IMG/VR virus record: IMGVR_UViG_3300042503_001006
Span: 1-43,458 of that record
Length of the DNA stretch: 43,458 nucleotides
From: a virus
Reading direction: 5' to 3' (one strand)
Part shown: piece by piece, positions 7,856-15,268 of the stretch
Layout of the letters: the number at the start of each line of letters is the position of its first letter
Numbering within the stretch: position 1 is the stretch's first letter
Notes under the pieces: model-generated
What the model saw: the letters and a program-made list of their open reading frames with translations, nothing else
What the model was told of the DNA's origin: nothing
The model's database searches: none
Program-made: the position numbers and the translations under genes

Positions 7856-8277
7856 TGGTTGTTCTCCGGCAGTGGCGGTTCAAAATAGTCGCGCATGAAT
7901 TTTGCGTATTCGAGGAGGAAGTCTTCCAGCAGGAGCTGCAGCTTCTCCTCCTTATTCAATCGTTCGAGCACACTTCCGAACTTGTCTTTGTCCAGCTCGG
8001 TGAGGTTGCGGACGCCCTCATCCCACATGGCGCCCATGAAGGCGTCGAGGAATCCGCCGACAGTTTCTCCCTTGCCCTTTTCGATGGCTCGCCTTTCAGC
8101 GTTGGTGAGGTCTGATCTTTTCATTCTTGAAATCCTTGCGCCGAGCGAAACACAATGTCGGCAGAGCCAATAAGTTGAGCTGACATCTCGGCCCGGCATA
8201 AATCCCGTCGGGCCAGCTTCCCGACCACACGCAGAGCATGTGATCGGGACGCGTGATTGCTTGCCGATGAGCTTCAT
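7852..8277 (-). CDS. Zinc-ribbon-like phage protein resembling DUF6511
   Basis: 141 residues. The N-terminus has ITCSACGREAG and YWLCRHCVSL, two Cys pairs that could bind one zinc. The middle (ERRAIEKGKGETVGGFLDAF) and the helical C-terminus resemble the small DUF6511 proteins common in phages of Alphaproteobacteria; that match is from memory. Start and stop both overlap neighbours (ATGA), so it belongs to the replication operon. No function is known. Confidence 0.6.
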   Translation of the reverse strand: MKLIGKQSRVPITCSACGREAGPTGFMPGRDVSSTYWLCRHCVSLGARISRMKRSDLTNAERRAIEKGKGETVGGFLDAFMGAMWDEGVRNLTELDKDKFGSVLERLNKEEKLQLLLEDFLLEYAKFMRDYFEPPLPENNQ

Positions 8278-8831
8278 TGAAAGTCGTATGCGAGGACGGC
8301 CCTGTCATGTGACGCTTGAGCCCTCGACCTTCTGTTTCTCGTTTGCTCTGTGGCCGTAGCCCATTTGCAATTCTCGGGCGTGTAGTTGCCGTTCACGTCA
8401 ATGCGATCGATTGAGTATGCTTTACTCGGCCTCTCGCCCATGTCGTCGAGGAAGTTTTGGAATTCGCTCCACCTCTCGCAGACAGATATGCCGCGACCAC
8501 CATAGTCGACGTAGCTTGTGGCGTTGGGATTATTGCAGCGAGACAACATCGAAGCCCACGACACATAGGTAAGAGAACATCCGCCTTCTCGGCTCGTGTT
8601 TCCATGCTTGTGGTTTCGTGCAGCCGCCTTGCTAGAGGCGACTTCCGAATTCCAACACCCACATGATTTGCTGCGGCCATTCGTAACGTGATTGCCTTGG
8701 ACGACTTTCTCGGTTCCACATTCACAGCGGCAGAGGTATCTGCGCTGACCGGCGTTCCCGTTCTCAGCCCTTGACAGGATTGTCCACCTGAAGTGCTGCT
8801 GACCTGTGAGGTCATCATTCTTGAATACCAT
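8274..8831 (-). CDS. HNH/homing-endonuclease-like protein with Cys-rich N-terminus
   Basis: 185 residues from ATG 8831, preceded by GAGGAGAGG; the longer open frame to 9029 is an artefact of overlap with the methyltransferase gene. It shows the typical order of a widespread phage family: a zinc-type YLCRCECGTE...SCGCWN, then YVSWASMLSRCNNPN, YGGRGISVCERW, FLDDMG, and a C-terminal SIDRIDVNGNYTPENCKWATATEQTRNRR. These proteins are usually annotated as HNH endonucleases or homing-type DNA-binding proteins. It sits between the methyltransferase and the DUF6511-like gene, with only a base between stop and start on one side and an ATGA overlap on the other, suggesting neat insertion into an operon junction. 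Confidence 0.75.
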   Translation of the reverse strand: MVFKNDDLTGQQHFRWTILSRAENGNAGQRRYLCRCECGTEKVVQGNHVTNGRSKSCGCWNSEVASSKAAARNHKHGNTSREGGCSLTYVSWASMLSRCNNPNATSYVDYGGRGISVCERWSEFQNFLDDMGERPSKAYSIDRIDVNGNYTPENCKWATATEQTRNRRSRAQASHDRAVLAYDFQ

Positions 8832-8832
8832 G

Positions 8833-9363
8833 TCACCTCTCCTCAAAATGATAAGCAAGAGACGGAGACCCTCTATGTTGCCAGTCAAATAAATACCACG
8901 CGTGATTGAAAGACGGAGAGCCCTTGCTGTCCTCGATCCAGCGGATGCGCTTTGTGAGCACAAGCTTCTTCGCGAACGCCGCGTGATTGGAGAACAGGTG
9001 GCGGCGCGTCTTCGCGTGATCGAAGTCACAGCGCAGCAGCATCGCGACGAATCCGGACTGCGCCATTGTTAGCTCAAGCGCGTGCTCGATGAACTCTTGC
9101 GCGATCGAGTAAGGCGGGTTCGTGATGATGGCGTCTCCGCCATATCCCTGCGTCGAGAAGAAGTCTTCTCCGCTCTGGATGTCAGTGCCGCCGACAGAAT
9201 GTGTGCGCGACAACTCGGCGACCATCTTCCCAGACCCACACGCCGGCTCCCAGATGTTCCGCACACGCTCGGGAATGTGCGGGACAAGCGCGCGCGTCGC
9301 CCACGCCGGTGTCTCATATTGATCGAACGCGACGCGTTCATATCCACTCTCACGCTGGCTCAT
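8833..9363 (-). CDS. DNA methyltransferase, probable N6-adenine type
   Basis: 176 residues. SAM-binding motif region: NIWEPACGSGKMVAEL (motif I). Catalytic motif IV is NPPYS (AIITNPPYSIAQEFIEHAL), typical of adenine-N6 methyltransferases. YDQYETPAWATRAL-type sequence at the N-terminus (VAFDQYETPAWATRAL) occurs in phage Dam-like enzymes. No target-recognition domain is obvious in this short protein. The ATG overlaps the preceding stop as ATGA. Probable role: modify phage DNA against host restriction or mark replicating DNA. Specificity cannot be read from the sequence. Confidence 0.8.
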   Translation of the reverse strand: MSQRESGYERVAFDQYETPAWATRALVPHIPERVRNIWEPACGSGKMVAELSRTHSVGGTDIQSGEDFFSTQGYGGDAIITNPPYSIAQEFIEHALELTMAQSGFVAMLLRCDFDHAKTRRHLFSNHAAFAKKLVLTKRIRWIEDSKGSPSFNHAWYLFDWQHRGSPSLAYHFEER

Positions 9364-9545
9364 TGTAGCGAGACCTTCTCTCTGATTGCCGTGATGCGGC
9401 GTCCGACGGAATTGACTTTCATCCCGAGAGCTTCACCAATTTCCTTGCGCGACTTGCCCTCTTTGTAGAGGTCATAGACGCGCTGCTCTGTCGGCGTGAG
9501 CTGATCGACCGGCGGGCGGTCGTATGTGCGGTTGATGTTTTGCAT
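9360..9545 (-). CDS. Small LuxR/GerE-type helix-turn-helix protein
   Basis: 61 residues. LTPTEQRVYDLYKEGKSRKE followed by IGEALGMKVNSVGRRITAIREKV is a GerE-like HTH: an initial LTP-x-E, then the K-x-x-EIG turn and the recognition helix. There is no other domain. Start TAATG overlaps the previous stop; its own stop overlaps the methyltransferase start. Presumed DNA-binding regulator of the early operon; similar HTH segments occur in two other genes at 10.6-11.1 kb and 11.6-11.8 kb. Confidence 0.75.
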   Translation of the reverse strand: MQNINRTYDRPPVDQLTPTEQRVYDLYKEGKSRKEIGEALGMKVNSVGRRITAIREKVSLQ

Positions 9546-10018
9546 TACTTAGTCTCCCCCAGATAAGCGGCGCGGGCTTGACACCACAAAGGGTAATCCT
9601 CTGGATATTCTGCAAGGCAAATATTCAAGGGCCGAGGAAAAGCGGCGTCATACTCGTCTGCCATGTCAACGAAGGGCTTAAGCGCCGCCTTTAACTGAAC
9701 AATCTCATTAATCGCTTCATTTAGCATCTTCTCTGTAACAGGCGACAATTGAGCGCTGTTGTATAGCTCTGCGATGTCCTCAATGCGGGCCATCAATGCT
9801 TCAATGGCGTTTGCGGCTTCGATAAACTTTGGGCGAAATGAGACAACGCCGATTGCGTTATCGCGCAGCCAATCCACAAGTTCGCTGTAGCTCAGCGAAC
9901 TGTCAGGCTTTACTTGACGGTTGGCCTTCGCCTTCTGGGCCTGCTTCTCCATCACGTCGTATTCTTCTCGCGTGACCATAGACCCGTCGCGTATCCGTAT
10001 AGTAGGTTCGTCAGTCAT
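9545..10018 (-). CDS. Hypothetical protein, paralogue of the next upstream gene
   Basis: 157 residues from ATG 10018; that start overlaps the upstream stop within ATGACTGA, favouring it over the longer open frame. Mostly helical. The C-terminus KAALKPFVDMADEYD...DYPLWCQARAAYLGE repeats the end of the preceding protein, KAALKPFADKADKAE...DYSLWRAARAAYLGE, pointing to a tandem duplication with divergent N-termini. The N-terminus is acidic (TDEPTIRIRDGSMVTREEYD). Function unknown. Confidence 0.65.
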   Translation of the reverse strand: MTDEPTIRIRDGSMVTREEYDVMEKQAQKAKANRQVKPDSSLSYSELVDWLRDNAIGVVSFRPKFIEAANAIEALMARIEDIAELYNSAQLSPVTEKMLNEAINEIVQLKAALKPFVDMADEYDAAFPRPLNICLAEYPEDYPLWCQARAAYLGETK

Positions 10019-10343
10019 TCTTCTCTCCCAGATAAGCGGCGCGGGCGGCTCTCCATAACGAATAGTCCACAGGATACGGCGGCTCAAACGGGCCTTCGGC
10101 TTTATCCGCCTTGTCAGCAAACGGCTTCAGCGCCGCTTTAAGTTCCGCGATGCGGGCGCGGGCTGTCTTGTATTCGCTGTGCATCATGTCAGCTTCTTTA
10201 CGCAAGTCAGCGATACGCTTCTCTTGGCTACGGATTAAACTCATCGCCTGATGACATGCACCGGCTTCACCCGTGTAGCCCTTGGCGTTTAGCCAGTCTT
10301 CGACATTCGCGAGGTCGGGATAGGTGTTAAAGAAGTCAGTCAT
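10011..10343 (-). CDS. Hypothetical helical protein (tandem paralogue pair)
   Basis: 110 residues from ATG 10343, which has an AGGAGA site eight bases before it and overlaps the upstream stop (TGATG). A coiled-coil-like middle (SLIRSQEKRIADLRKEADMM) is followed by the shared KAALKPFADKAD...SLWRAARAAYLGE ending. It pairs with the gene immediately downstream. No known domain. Confidence 0.65.
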   Translation of the reverse strand: MTDFFNTYPDLANVEDWLNAKGYTGEAGACHQAMSLIRSQEKRIADLRKEADMMHSEYKTARARIAELKAALKPFADKADKAEGPFEPPYPVDYSLWRAARAAYLGEKND

Positions 10344-10639
10344 CACCAATGTCTCCTATGTCTGCGCATGTGCCGCCACCTGCGATGGCGCGGCTTTTGT
10401 GTCTCATCCGCGTTAGTTGATTCCGGTTTAGTTTCATTTTCAGCAGAATTTGAAACACAAGCCTCCTTCACGATTGTCACATGCTCGATCGGTGGTGGCG
10501 GCTTGAGGACGTATGCTGTCGCCACCTTCGTCATCACGCGCTCCACACCGCAGCCGGTTACGATCGGCGCCGGGCTGTAGACCACGGTCATGATGGCGCC
10601 GGCGGCAATGCCGCCAGCAAGCCAGATCAGACCACGCAT
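10343..10639 (-). CDS. Small membrane-anchored protein with basic tail
   Basis: 98 residues. The N-terminus LIWLAGGIAAGAIMTVVY is a single transmembrane or signal-anchor segment, the middle carries VLKPPPPIEHVTIV, and the C-terminus is very basic (RHRRWRHMRRHRRHW). The arrangement could be a membrane-anchored protein with a nucleic-acid or phospholipid-binding tail. It overlaps both neighbours and lies among DNA-metabolism genes. Function unknown. Confidence 0.6.
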   Translation of the reverse strand: MRGLIWLAGGIAAGAIMTVVYSPAPIVTGCGVERVMTKVATAYVLKPPPPIEHVTIVKEACVSNSAENETKPESTNADETQKPRHRRWRHMRRHRRHW

Positions 10640-11118
10640 AGGGTGAGGCCCTTCGCTTCAGCTCGCAGCGTCTTGCGCTTGATCGAGAACTTGTGATCGC
10701 TGACGCGACGCGAGCTGATGCCGGTCTCCGCCACCATCTCCTCATGAGAGAGGCCGCGTTCGAGAAGTCTGAAAATGATCGTCTCCTCGGGCGTCAGCTT
10801 GTGCGTGTAACGCTCGGACGTTTTGAGAGAGTAAGTGAACGGCTCCATCTTTTTCGGATTGTCAGACACAACGCGCAGCGCGTAGAGCACGGTCGTGTGA
10901 TCCTTGTTGATGCTCTTACCGATGCGGGTGAGAGACGCGTTGCGCACTTCATTGCGGCAGCGATAGACGTATTCGCGGCGCGCGTGGATGACGCGAACCT
11001 CGCGAGATCCGGAGACGAGCCACTGTGGATAGACTCGATGCTTGACGCAGACATCGCGCATGATGTTCTTCATGGCGGTCGGCATGATTGGGACGTCGTC
11101 GGAAAATATAACGCTCAT
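10627..11118 (-). CDS. DnaA domain IV-like protein fused to a second helix-turn-helix
   Basis: 163 residues with an AGGAGT site before ATG 11118. Residues about 20-90 match the DnaA C-terminal DNA-binding domain: VIHARREYVYRCRNEV, then LTRIGKSINKDHTTVLYAL, where DHTTVLYA corresponds to the DnaA signature that contacts the DnaA box. No AAA+ domain is present. Residues about 112-155 (LTPEETIIFRLLERGLSHEEM...SSRRVSDHKFSIKRKTL) form a LuxR/GerE-like HTH. It may bind DnaA boxes to direct or block host initiation, or act as a regulator; both are inference. Confidence 0.75.
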   Translation of the reverse strand: MSVIFSDDVPIMPTAMKNIMRDVCVKHRVYPQWLVSGSREVRVIHARREYVYRCRNEVRNASLTRIGKSINKDHTTVLYALRVVSDNPKKMEPFTYSLKTSERYTHKLTPEETIIFRLLERGLSHEEMVAETGISSRRVSDHKFSIKRKTLRAEAKGLTLCVV

Positions 11119-11127
11119 CGCAGACTC

Positions 11128-11235
11128 CTAATGAGCAAATAAAGAGTGGATCAAAAGCGCCACCCCAGAAATCAGGGTGACGCCGATGACGAGGCAAACA
11201 ATGAAAGCCTCGGCGAACTTGAGAAGGGCCGTCAC
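11128..11235 (-). CDS. Very small membrane protein (35 aa)
   Basis: GTG at 11235 overlaps the upstream stop (GTGA). The sequence TALLKFAEAFIVCLVIGVTL continues into ISGVALLIHSLFAH, essentially one transmembrane helix. Its stop lies just before the AGGAGT site of the DnaA-like gene. Coupling and composition support a real gene; role unknown. Confidence 0.55.
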   Translation of the reverse strand: MTALLKFAEAFIVCLVIGVTLISGVALLIHSLFAH

Positions 11236-11576
11236 TTAGTCTTCCGAATAATGGCCGGCGCCGTGACAGCGTGCGTGATCTCGTCGTCGACAAGATTGAG
11301 GGCGTCTGCGAGCTTCGCCTCAAGCTGATCGAAGACGGCGGACTTGCGCACCTGAACGGGGGCGACGAGTGTCCCCTCCGGAAGTGCCGCGTCATACTTC
11401 TGCAGGCTGTTGAGCACCTTCGCGATCATGTCGCGCTTGCGCTTATCGTCTGCAGTCTTCGGAAGGTGATCGGCGCCCATAGCCTTGCGCGCGGAGTCGA
11501 CCGCGTTGTCCGCGATGGCGCCGTTGATGTCTTCAAGTTCCTTGCCGTCAATTCCGTATTTCGTCTCAGTAAACAT
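11232..11576 (-). CDS. Hypothetical early protein (114 aa)
   Basis: Start ATG 11576 is preceded by AAAGGAG; a GTG two codons upstream is less likely. The protein is charged and helical (ELEDINGAIADNAVDSARKAM; DDKRKRDMIAKVLNSLQKYD; FDQLEAKLADALNLVDDEI) with no recognised domain. It overlaps the HTH gene before it by 11 bp. It belongs to the leftward DNA-metabolism operon. Confidence 0.65.
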   Translation of the reverse strand: MFTETKYGIDGKELEDINGAIADNAVDSARKAMGADHLPKTADDKRKRDMIAKVLNSLQKYDAALPEGTLVAPVQVRKSAVFDQLEAKLADALNLVDDEITHAVTAPAIIRKTK

Positions 11577-11778
11577 CTGCACTCTCCTTTTGGTTGATAC
11601 CTAACCTCTCTTTGATCCGGCGAAGTATTATCCGGATCGTTGAGATCTTTAGTGCGGGTTCCATGGCTTCAGCGATCTCCGCCGTCGTCATCCCGCGCTG
11701 ACTCATTTCCCAAATTTGCGCCTCTTGCCGTGTCAGCTTGGATGGGTCTTTCCACTGTCTGACGGCTGGGCGCTTCAT
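11566..11778 (-). CDS. Small LuxR/GerE-like helix-turn-helix protein
   Basis: 70 residues from ATG 11778, which overlaps the helicase stop (ATGA). LTRQEAQIWEMSQRGMTTAE-IAEAME followed by KISTIRIILRRIKERLG is a GerE-like HTH: LT-x-x-E, the TTAEIAEAM turn and a basic recognition helix. It resembles the 61-residue HTH gene at 9.4-9.5 kb. Likely a transcription regulator or DNA-binding accessory of the replication operon. Confidence 0.7.
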   Translation of the reverse strand: MKRPAVRQWKDPSKLTRQEAQIWEMSQRGMTTAEIAEAMEPALKISTIRIILRRIKERLGINQKESADVY

Positions 11779-13436
11779 TCTGCTGCCTCCGCGCGCGGGG
11801 CGATTTTGATGCGCAGGTTCTTGTCGATCTCGATGACCGTCCCATCGGGGCGGGTGACGCGCCACGCGATGATCTCCATGAACCTTCCGTTTTGATCCAC
11901 CCGGATCTCGGCGAGGCTCTTATTGCTGTTCATGAGCTGGATGATCTCGGACAGCGCGACCGTCCTCGTCCCCAGCGCGGCCTGCAGCCACGCGCGCGAC
12001 TTGTCTCCGGCATAGCCTGGATGCTGCGGGAGGATGTATTGGTTGTAGGGATTGAAGCCGCAGTAGTAGGTCGCGCAGACCATGTCCGGACTTCCGTCCT
12101 TGCGGTGGACGCGCGCGCTGATCGACGAGACGCGGTGCCACTTCTCGCTGCGCTTCTGCCGCGCGACGATCTCCACATCCTGATCCGATTGGGCGTTGTG
12201 TTTGGGGCCTTCCGGTTTCTCCCACAGGTGGCCGCAGTCCGGACACTCATAGACGCGCGTGGCGACCAGCGTTGCGCAGTTCGGACATTCCTTGGCGGGG
12301 ATCGCGCCGTCGCCCTTCCCGCCCTTGCGACCCGTGCTCGCGTTGACGTCGTTCACCGGCCCGTGGCGGCGCACGTTCTCGGCGAAGTCGAGGATGAGGC
12401 AGTTGTCCTTGTCCTTGGCGTTGCGCGTGCCGCGGCCAACCATCTGGACATAGAGGCTCGTCGACATGGTTGGGCGGAGCATCGCCAGCATGTCAACGTG
12501 CGGGACGTTGAAGCCGGTCGTCAGCACATTCACGTTGACCAGCGCCTTGATCTCGCCGTCGGCATAGGCGCGGATGATGGCGTCGCGTCGGTCGTTCGGC
12601 GTCTGGCCCGTGACCATCTCGGCGACCACGCCGCGCTCGCGCAGGGAGTCGCGCACGGCCTCCGCGTGATTGACGCCGCAGCAGAACACCAGCCACGCGC
12701 GGCGGTCTTCGCCCTTGGTGACGATCTCGTCGCAGGCGGCGTTCGTGACCGCCTCGACGTTCACCGCATCTTCAAGGGCGCCGGCGATGAACTCGCCGCC
12801 ACGCTTGCCGACGCCGGACACGTCGAGCCGCTGCGATGTGGCCTTGGAGATGAGCGGGGACAGGAAGCCGTCCTCGATGCCCTTGCCGATGTCGTAGGTG
12901 TAGACGGTCCTGTCGAACAGGGCGTCGTCGCCTACGTCGAGGCGCCCGCTGTCGAGACGGAATGGCGTGGCGGTGAGGCCGAGCACGCGCATCGATGGGG
13001 TCAGCTCGCGCAGATCCTCCATCAGCTTCCGATAGCGCCCGTTGCCGGACGTGGGGATGAGATGGGCCTCGTCGACGATGATCAGATCGCGGGCGCCGAG
13101 ACGCTTCGCGTTCGAGCCGACGCTCTGGATGCCGGCGAACAGAACCTGCTGCTGCGTGTCACGACGATTGAGCCCGGCGGAGTTGATGCCGATCGGGATC
13201 TCCGGACACAGGCGCCGGAACTCATCGGAGTTGCCCCGCACCAGCTCCTTGACGTGAACGAGCGAAAGGATTCGCAGCCCTGGATATTCTTTCAGCAGCC
13301 GCTTGATGATCGAGGCGATCACATAAGACTTGCCGGTGCCGGTCGCGAGATCGACCAGCGGGTTGCCGCCACCCTGCGCCCAATAATCAAAAACAGCGTC
13401 GACCGCTTCGGTCTGATAATAGCGTTCTTCAAACAT
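11775..13436 (-). CDS. Superfamily II DNA/RNA helicase (DEAH-type)
   Basis: 553 residues; ATG 13436 is used and overlaps the methyltransferase stop. Motifs in order: Q-like RYYQTEAVDAV; motif I DLATGTGKSYV; motif II VDEAH; motif III GLTATPFR; helicase C-terminal domain with TTGFNVPHVDML (motif V) and QMVGRGTRNA (motif VI). A four-Cys zinc ribbon follows (CPNCATLV...YECPDCGHLW, about residues 395-420). The layout is that of phage SF2 helicases related to the ResIII/UvsW group, which remodel forks and recombination intermediates. It fits beside RuvC-, RecA-like and exonuclease genes. Confidence 0.88.
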   Translation of the reverse strand: MFEERYYQTEAVDAVFDYWAQGGGNPLVDLATGTGKSYVIASIIKRLLKEYPGLRILSLVHVKELVRGNSDEFRRLCPEIPIGINSAGLNRRDTQQQVLFAGIQSVGSNAKRLGARDLIIVDEAHLIPTSGNGRYRKLMEDLRELTPSMRVLGLTATPFRLDSGRLDVGDDALFDRTVYTYDIGKGIEDGFLSPLISKATSQRLDVSGVGKRGGEFIAGALEDAVNVEAVTNAACDEIVTKGEDRRAWLVFCCGVNHAEAVRDSLRERGVVAEMVTGQTPNDRRDAIIRAYADGEIKALVNVNVLTTGFNVPHVDMLAMLRPTMSTSLYVQMVGRGTRNAKDKDNCLILDFAENVRRHGPVNDVNASTGRKGGKGDGAIPAKECPNCATLVATRVYECPDCGHLWEKPEGPKHNAQSDQDVEIVARQKRSEKWHRVSSISARVHRKDGSPDMVCATYYCGFNPYNQYILPQHPGYAGDKSRAWLQAALGTRTVALSEIIQLMNSNKSLAEIRVDQNGRFMEIIAWRVTRPDGTVIEIDKNLRIKIAPRAEAAE

Positions 13437-14301
13437 CAATACTCTCCATCACCGCTTGGAGGACAGCCGCCGCGAGCGGGGCAACGATTGCATTGCCGCC
13501 AATGCGGATGAGACCCACCCTGCCGGGAAGCCCATCAACCAGAAGACGAAGGCCGGGCTTAATGCGCCGGAACTTCCCGTCTGCTCCTTCGATCCACTCT
13601 GTTTCGTCCCATGGGCGAGACCATTCAGGAGCAGCTCGTTGCTGCGTTTCCCGCTCCGGTGTTTCCGTCCGCCCGTCACATCCGACACCACCGGCGTCGG
13701 CCACACGTCGTGGATCACCGCCTGCACATTCAGGGGCAGCGTGTTGCGATTGAATTGAGAGGGGCCGGCTGTGTTCTCGGCATCCTGCACCGTCGGCGTC
13801 GACCACCGCGCGCCAGTAGAGGCGGCTACGAACATGCGGGCTGTTGACGGCGCAAGCCGGAATATCGATCGCTTCTGCGGAGTAGCCATCACCTTCCAGA
13901 TCAGAGGCGACTCCGTCGAACCAATGATAGCCATTTTTTCCTGAAACTTGCTCACCCACGACGACGGCTGGACGGCAAGCGCGGATGAGTCGATGAAAGT
14001 CGGGCCATAGATGCCGGGGATCATCAGCACCTTTTTTATTCCCGGCGACCGAGATTGGTTGGCATGGGCAGGAGCCGGTCCAAAGCTCTCGTTCGTCAGC
14101 CCACCCAGCAGATCGAGCTGCAACTGACCAAAGCCCGCCGCCGGCAAAGAAGTGCGCCTGCGTGAAGCCGGCGAGGTCGCCGGGCTCGACTTCGGCGATT
14201 GATCGCCGATCGACAATCCCTGGGGCAATGACGCCATCGCTGATGAGACATTCGAGGACATGAGCAGCCGTAGGTTCAATTTCGTTGTAGTAGGCGGTCA
14301 C
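13429..14301 (-). CDS. DNA cytosine-5 methyltransferase
   Basis: 290 residues from GTG 14301, which overlaps the exonuclease stop (GTGA). C5-MTase motifs are visible: motif I AHFFAGGGLWSVAARSAGW; motif IV GSCPCQPISVAG with the catalytic Cys in PCQ; motif VI-like VVGEQVSG (usual ENV is replaced by EQV); motif VIII SPHVRSRLYW; motif X GNAIVAPLAAAV. The target-recognition region between VIII and IX is short. It probably methylates phage DNA at a specific site, protecting it from restriction. It is the second methyltransferase of the early operon. Confidence 0.88.
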   Translation of the reverse strand: MTAYYNEIEPTAAHVLECLISDGVIAPGIVDRRSIAEVEPGDLAGFTQAHFFAGGGLWSVAARSAGWADERELWTGSCPCQPISVAGNKKGADDPRHLWPDFHRLIRACRPAVVVGEQVSGKNGYHWFDGVASDLEGDGYSAEAIDIPACAVNSPHVRSRLYWRAVVDADGAGCREHSRPLSIQSQHAAPECAGGDPRRVADAGGVGCDGRTETPERETQQRAAPEWSRPWDETEWIEGADGKFRRIKPGLRLLVDGLPGRVGLIRIGGNAIVAPLAAAVLQAVMESIDV

Positions 14302-15257
14302 TCTGCGAGCTCCGGCACTTCCGGCTTCTCGTCCTTGCCGTCGACGTATGAGACCTCGTCGCCCGTGGTGACGCGCAGTGTGTAGGTGATCGTGCGCGCC
14401 TTCTCGTCGGCGTCGACTTGCTCGCCCGGCACCAGCGGCGGAATGAACAAATGCTGCGCACAGCCGGCGCGCTGCTCGATCATCGTCAGCGTCTCCGAGT
14501 GGAGGTTGCAGAACGGCTTGCCCTCGCGGAAGTCGAACTCGATGCAGGTGCGGCAGTTGGCGCGCGGCCAGTCGTCGTAGCGGCAGATCTTCTCGTGACG
14601 GCACCAGCGGCACGCGAAGCTCTCCTGCTTCGGCGGCGGCTCCGGAGACGCGATGATGCGTTCGGCCTTGGCGACGATCGCCTTGGCGACCTCCGGCTGA
14701 TACTTGATCCGCTCGACTTCGACTTCGTCGGTGTTCTTGTTGTGCGCGACGTAGAGCGCGCGTTCGAGCTTGAGCCCGTGCATGTAGATCTGCATCTGGG
14801 CGAAGTGCGTGGGCTTCGACTTCTCGACGCCTTCACGCTTCCAGCTCTGGAATGATTTGTCGTTGTGCGTCTTAAATTCGAGAAGGTGATGCTTCTTCTC
14901 GTAGCCCGGCACCTTGTCGCCCACGCCGTCGCACGAGCCGTTGAACAGGCCATCGCAAAAGCGGACGCTGAACTGCATCCCGGTGTTCGGGTCTTTGTCG
15001 TAGACGACCATGCCGATCGCGCGCAGGTCGGCGATCATGCGTTGTTCTTCGCGGTGTCCAGTCTGGAACAGCCGCTCGACACGACCTTCATGTCGCACGA
15101 GCGGCGTCGACCAGCGGAGATCATACCAGAGCGACCGCTCGCACTCCTCGCCGATCTTGGAGCACCGCAGCGTGGGGTGATCCACAGGCTTCTGCTGTTT
15201 GCTGTAGTGCTGTTCGATCGCGATTGCGGTCTTTGATTTAAGCTCTGGCATTTTCAT
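14298..15257 (-). CDS. PD-(D/E)XK exonuclease, Cas4/RecB-like
   Basis: 319 residues. The nuclease core shows SCDGVGDKV...HHLLEFKTHN (Asp followed by E-x-K) at about residues 108-130, then the QMQIYMHG motif typical of RecB-family and Cas4-like nucleases (Q-x3-Y). Cysteine residues at RCSKIGEECERS near the N-terminus and CRWCRHEKIC...CRTC downstream could bind an iron-sulfur cluster or zinc. It neighbours the DUF669 and RecA-like genes, as in phage recombination cassettes, where the nuclease prepares single-stranded ends for annealing. Confidence 0.8.
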   Translation of the reverse strand: MKMPELKSKTAIAIEQHYSKQQKPVDHPTLRCSKIGEECERSLWYDLRWSTPLVRHEGRVERLFQTGHREEQRMIADLRAIGMVVYDKDPNTGMQFSVRFCDGLFNGSCDGVGDKVPGYEKKHHLLEFKTHNDKSFQSWKREGVEKSKPTHFAQMQIYMHGLKLERALYVAHNKNTDEVEVERIKYQPEVAKAIVAKAERIIASPEPPPKQESFACRWCRHEKICRYDDWPRANCRTCIEFDFREGKPFCNLHSETLTMIEQRAGCAQHLFIPPLVPGEQVDADEKARTITYTLRVTTGDEVSYVDGKDEKPEVPELAE

Positions 15258-15268
15258 CGATCAGGCCC

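Noticed and set aside
8832-9029. N-terminal extension of the HNH-like gene to 9029
   Set aside because: The extra residues lie over the methyltransferase 3' end in another frame; ATG 8831 has a strong GAGGAGAGG site.
11892-13511. 539-residue rightward ORF opposite the helicase
   Set aside because: It lies opposite a helicase with all SF2 motifs; its own sequence is Asp/Arg/Val-rich with no domain.
14298-15257. CRISPR-associated Cas4
   Set aside because: It has Cas4/RecB-like motifs, but sits in a phage recombination cassette with no CRISPR components.
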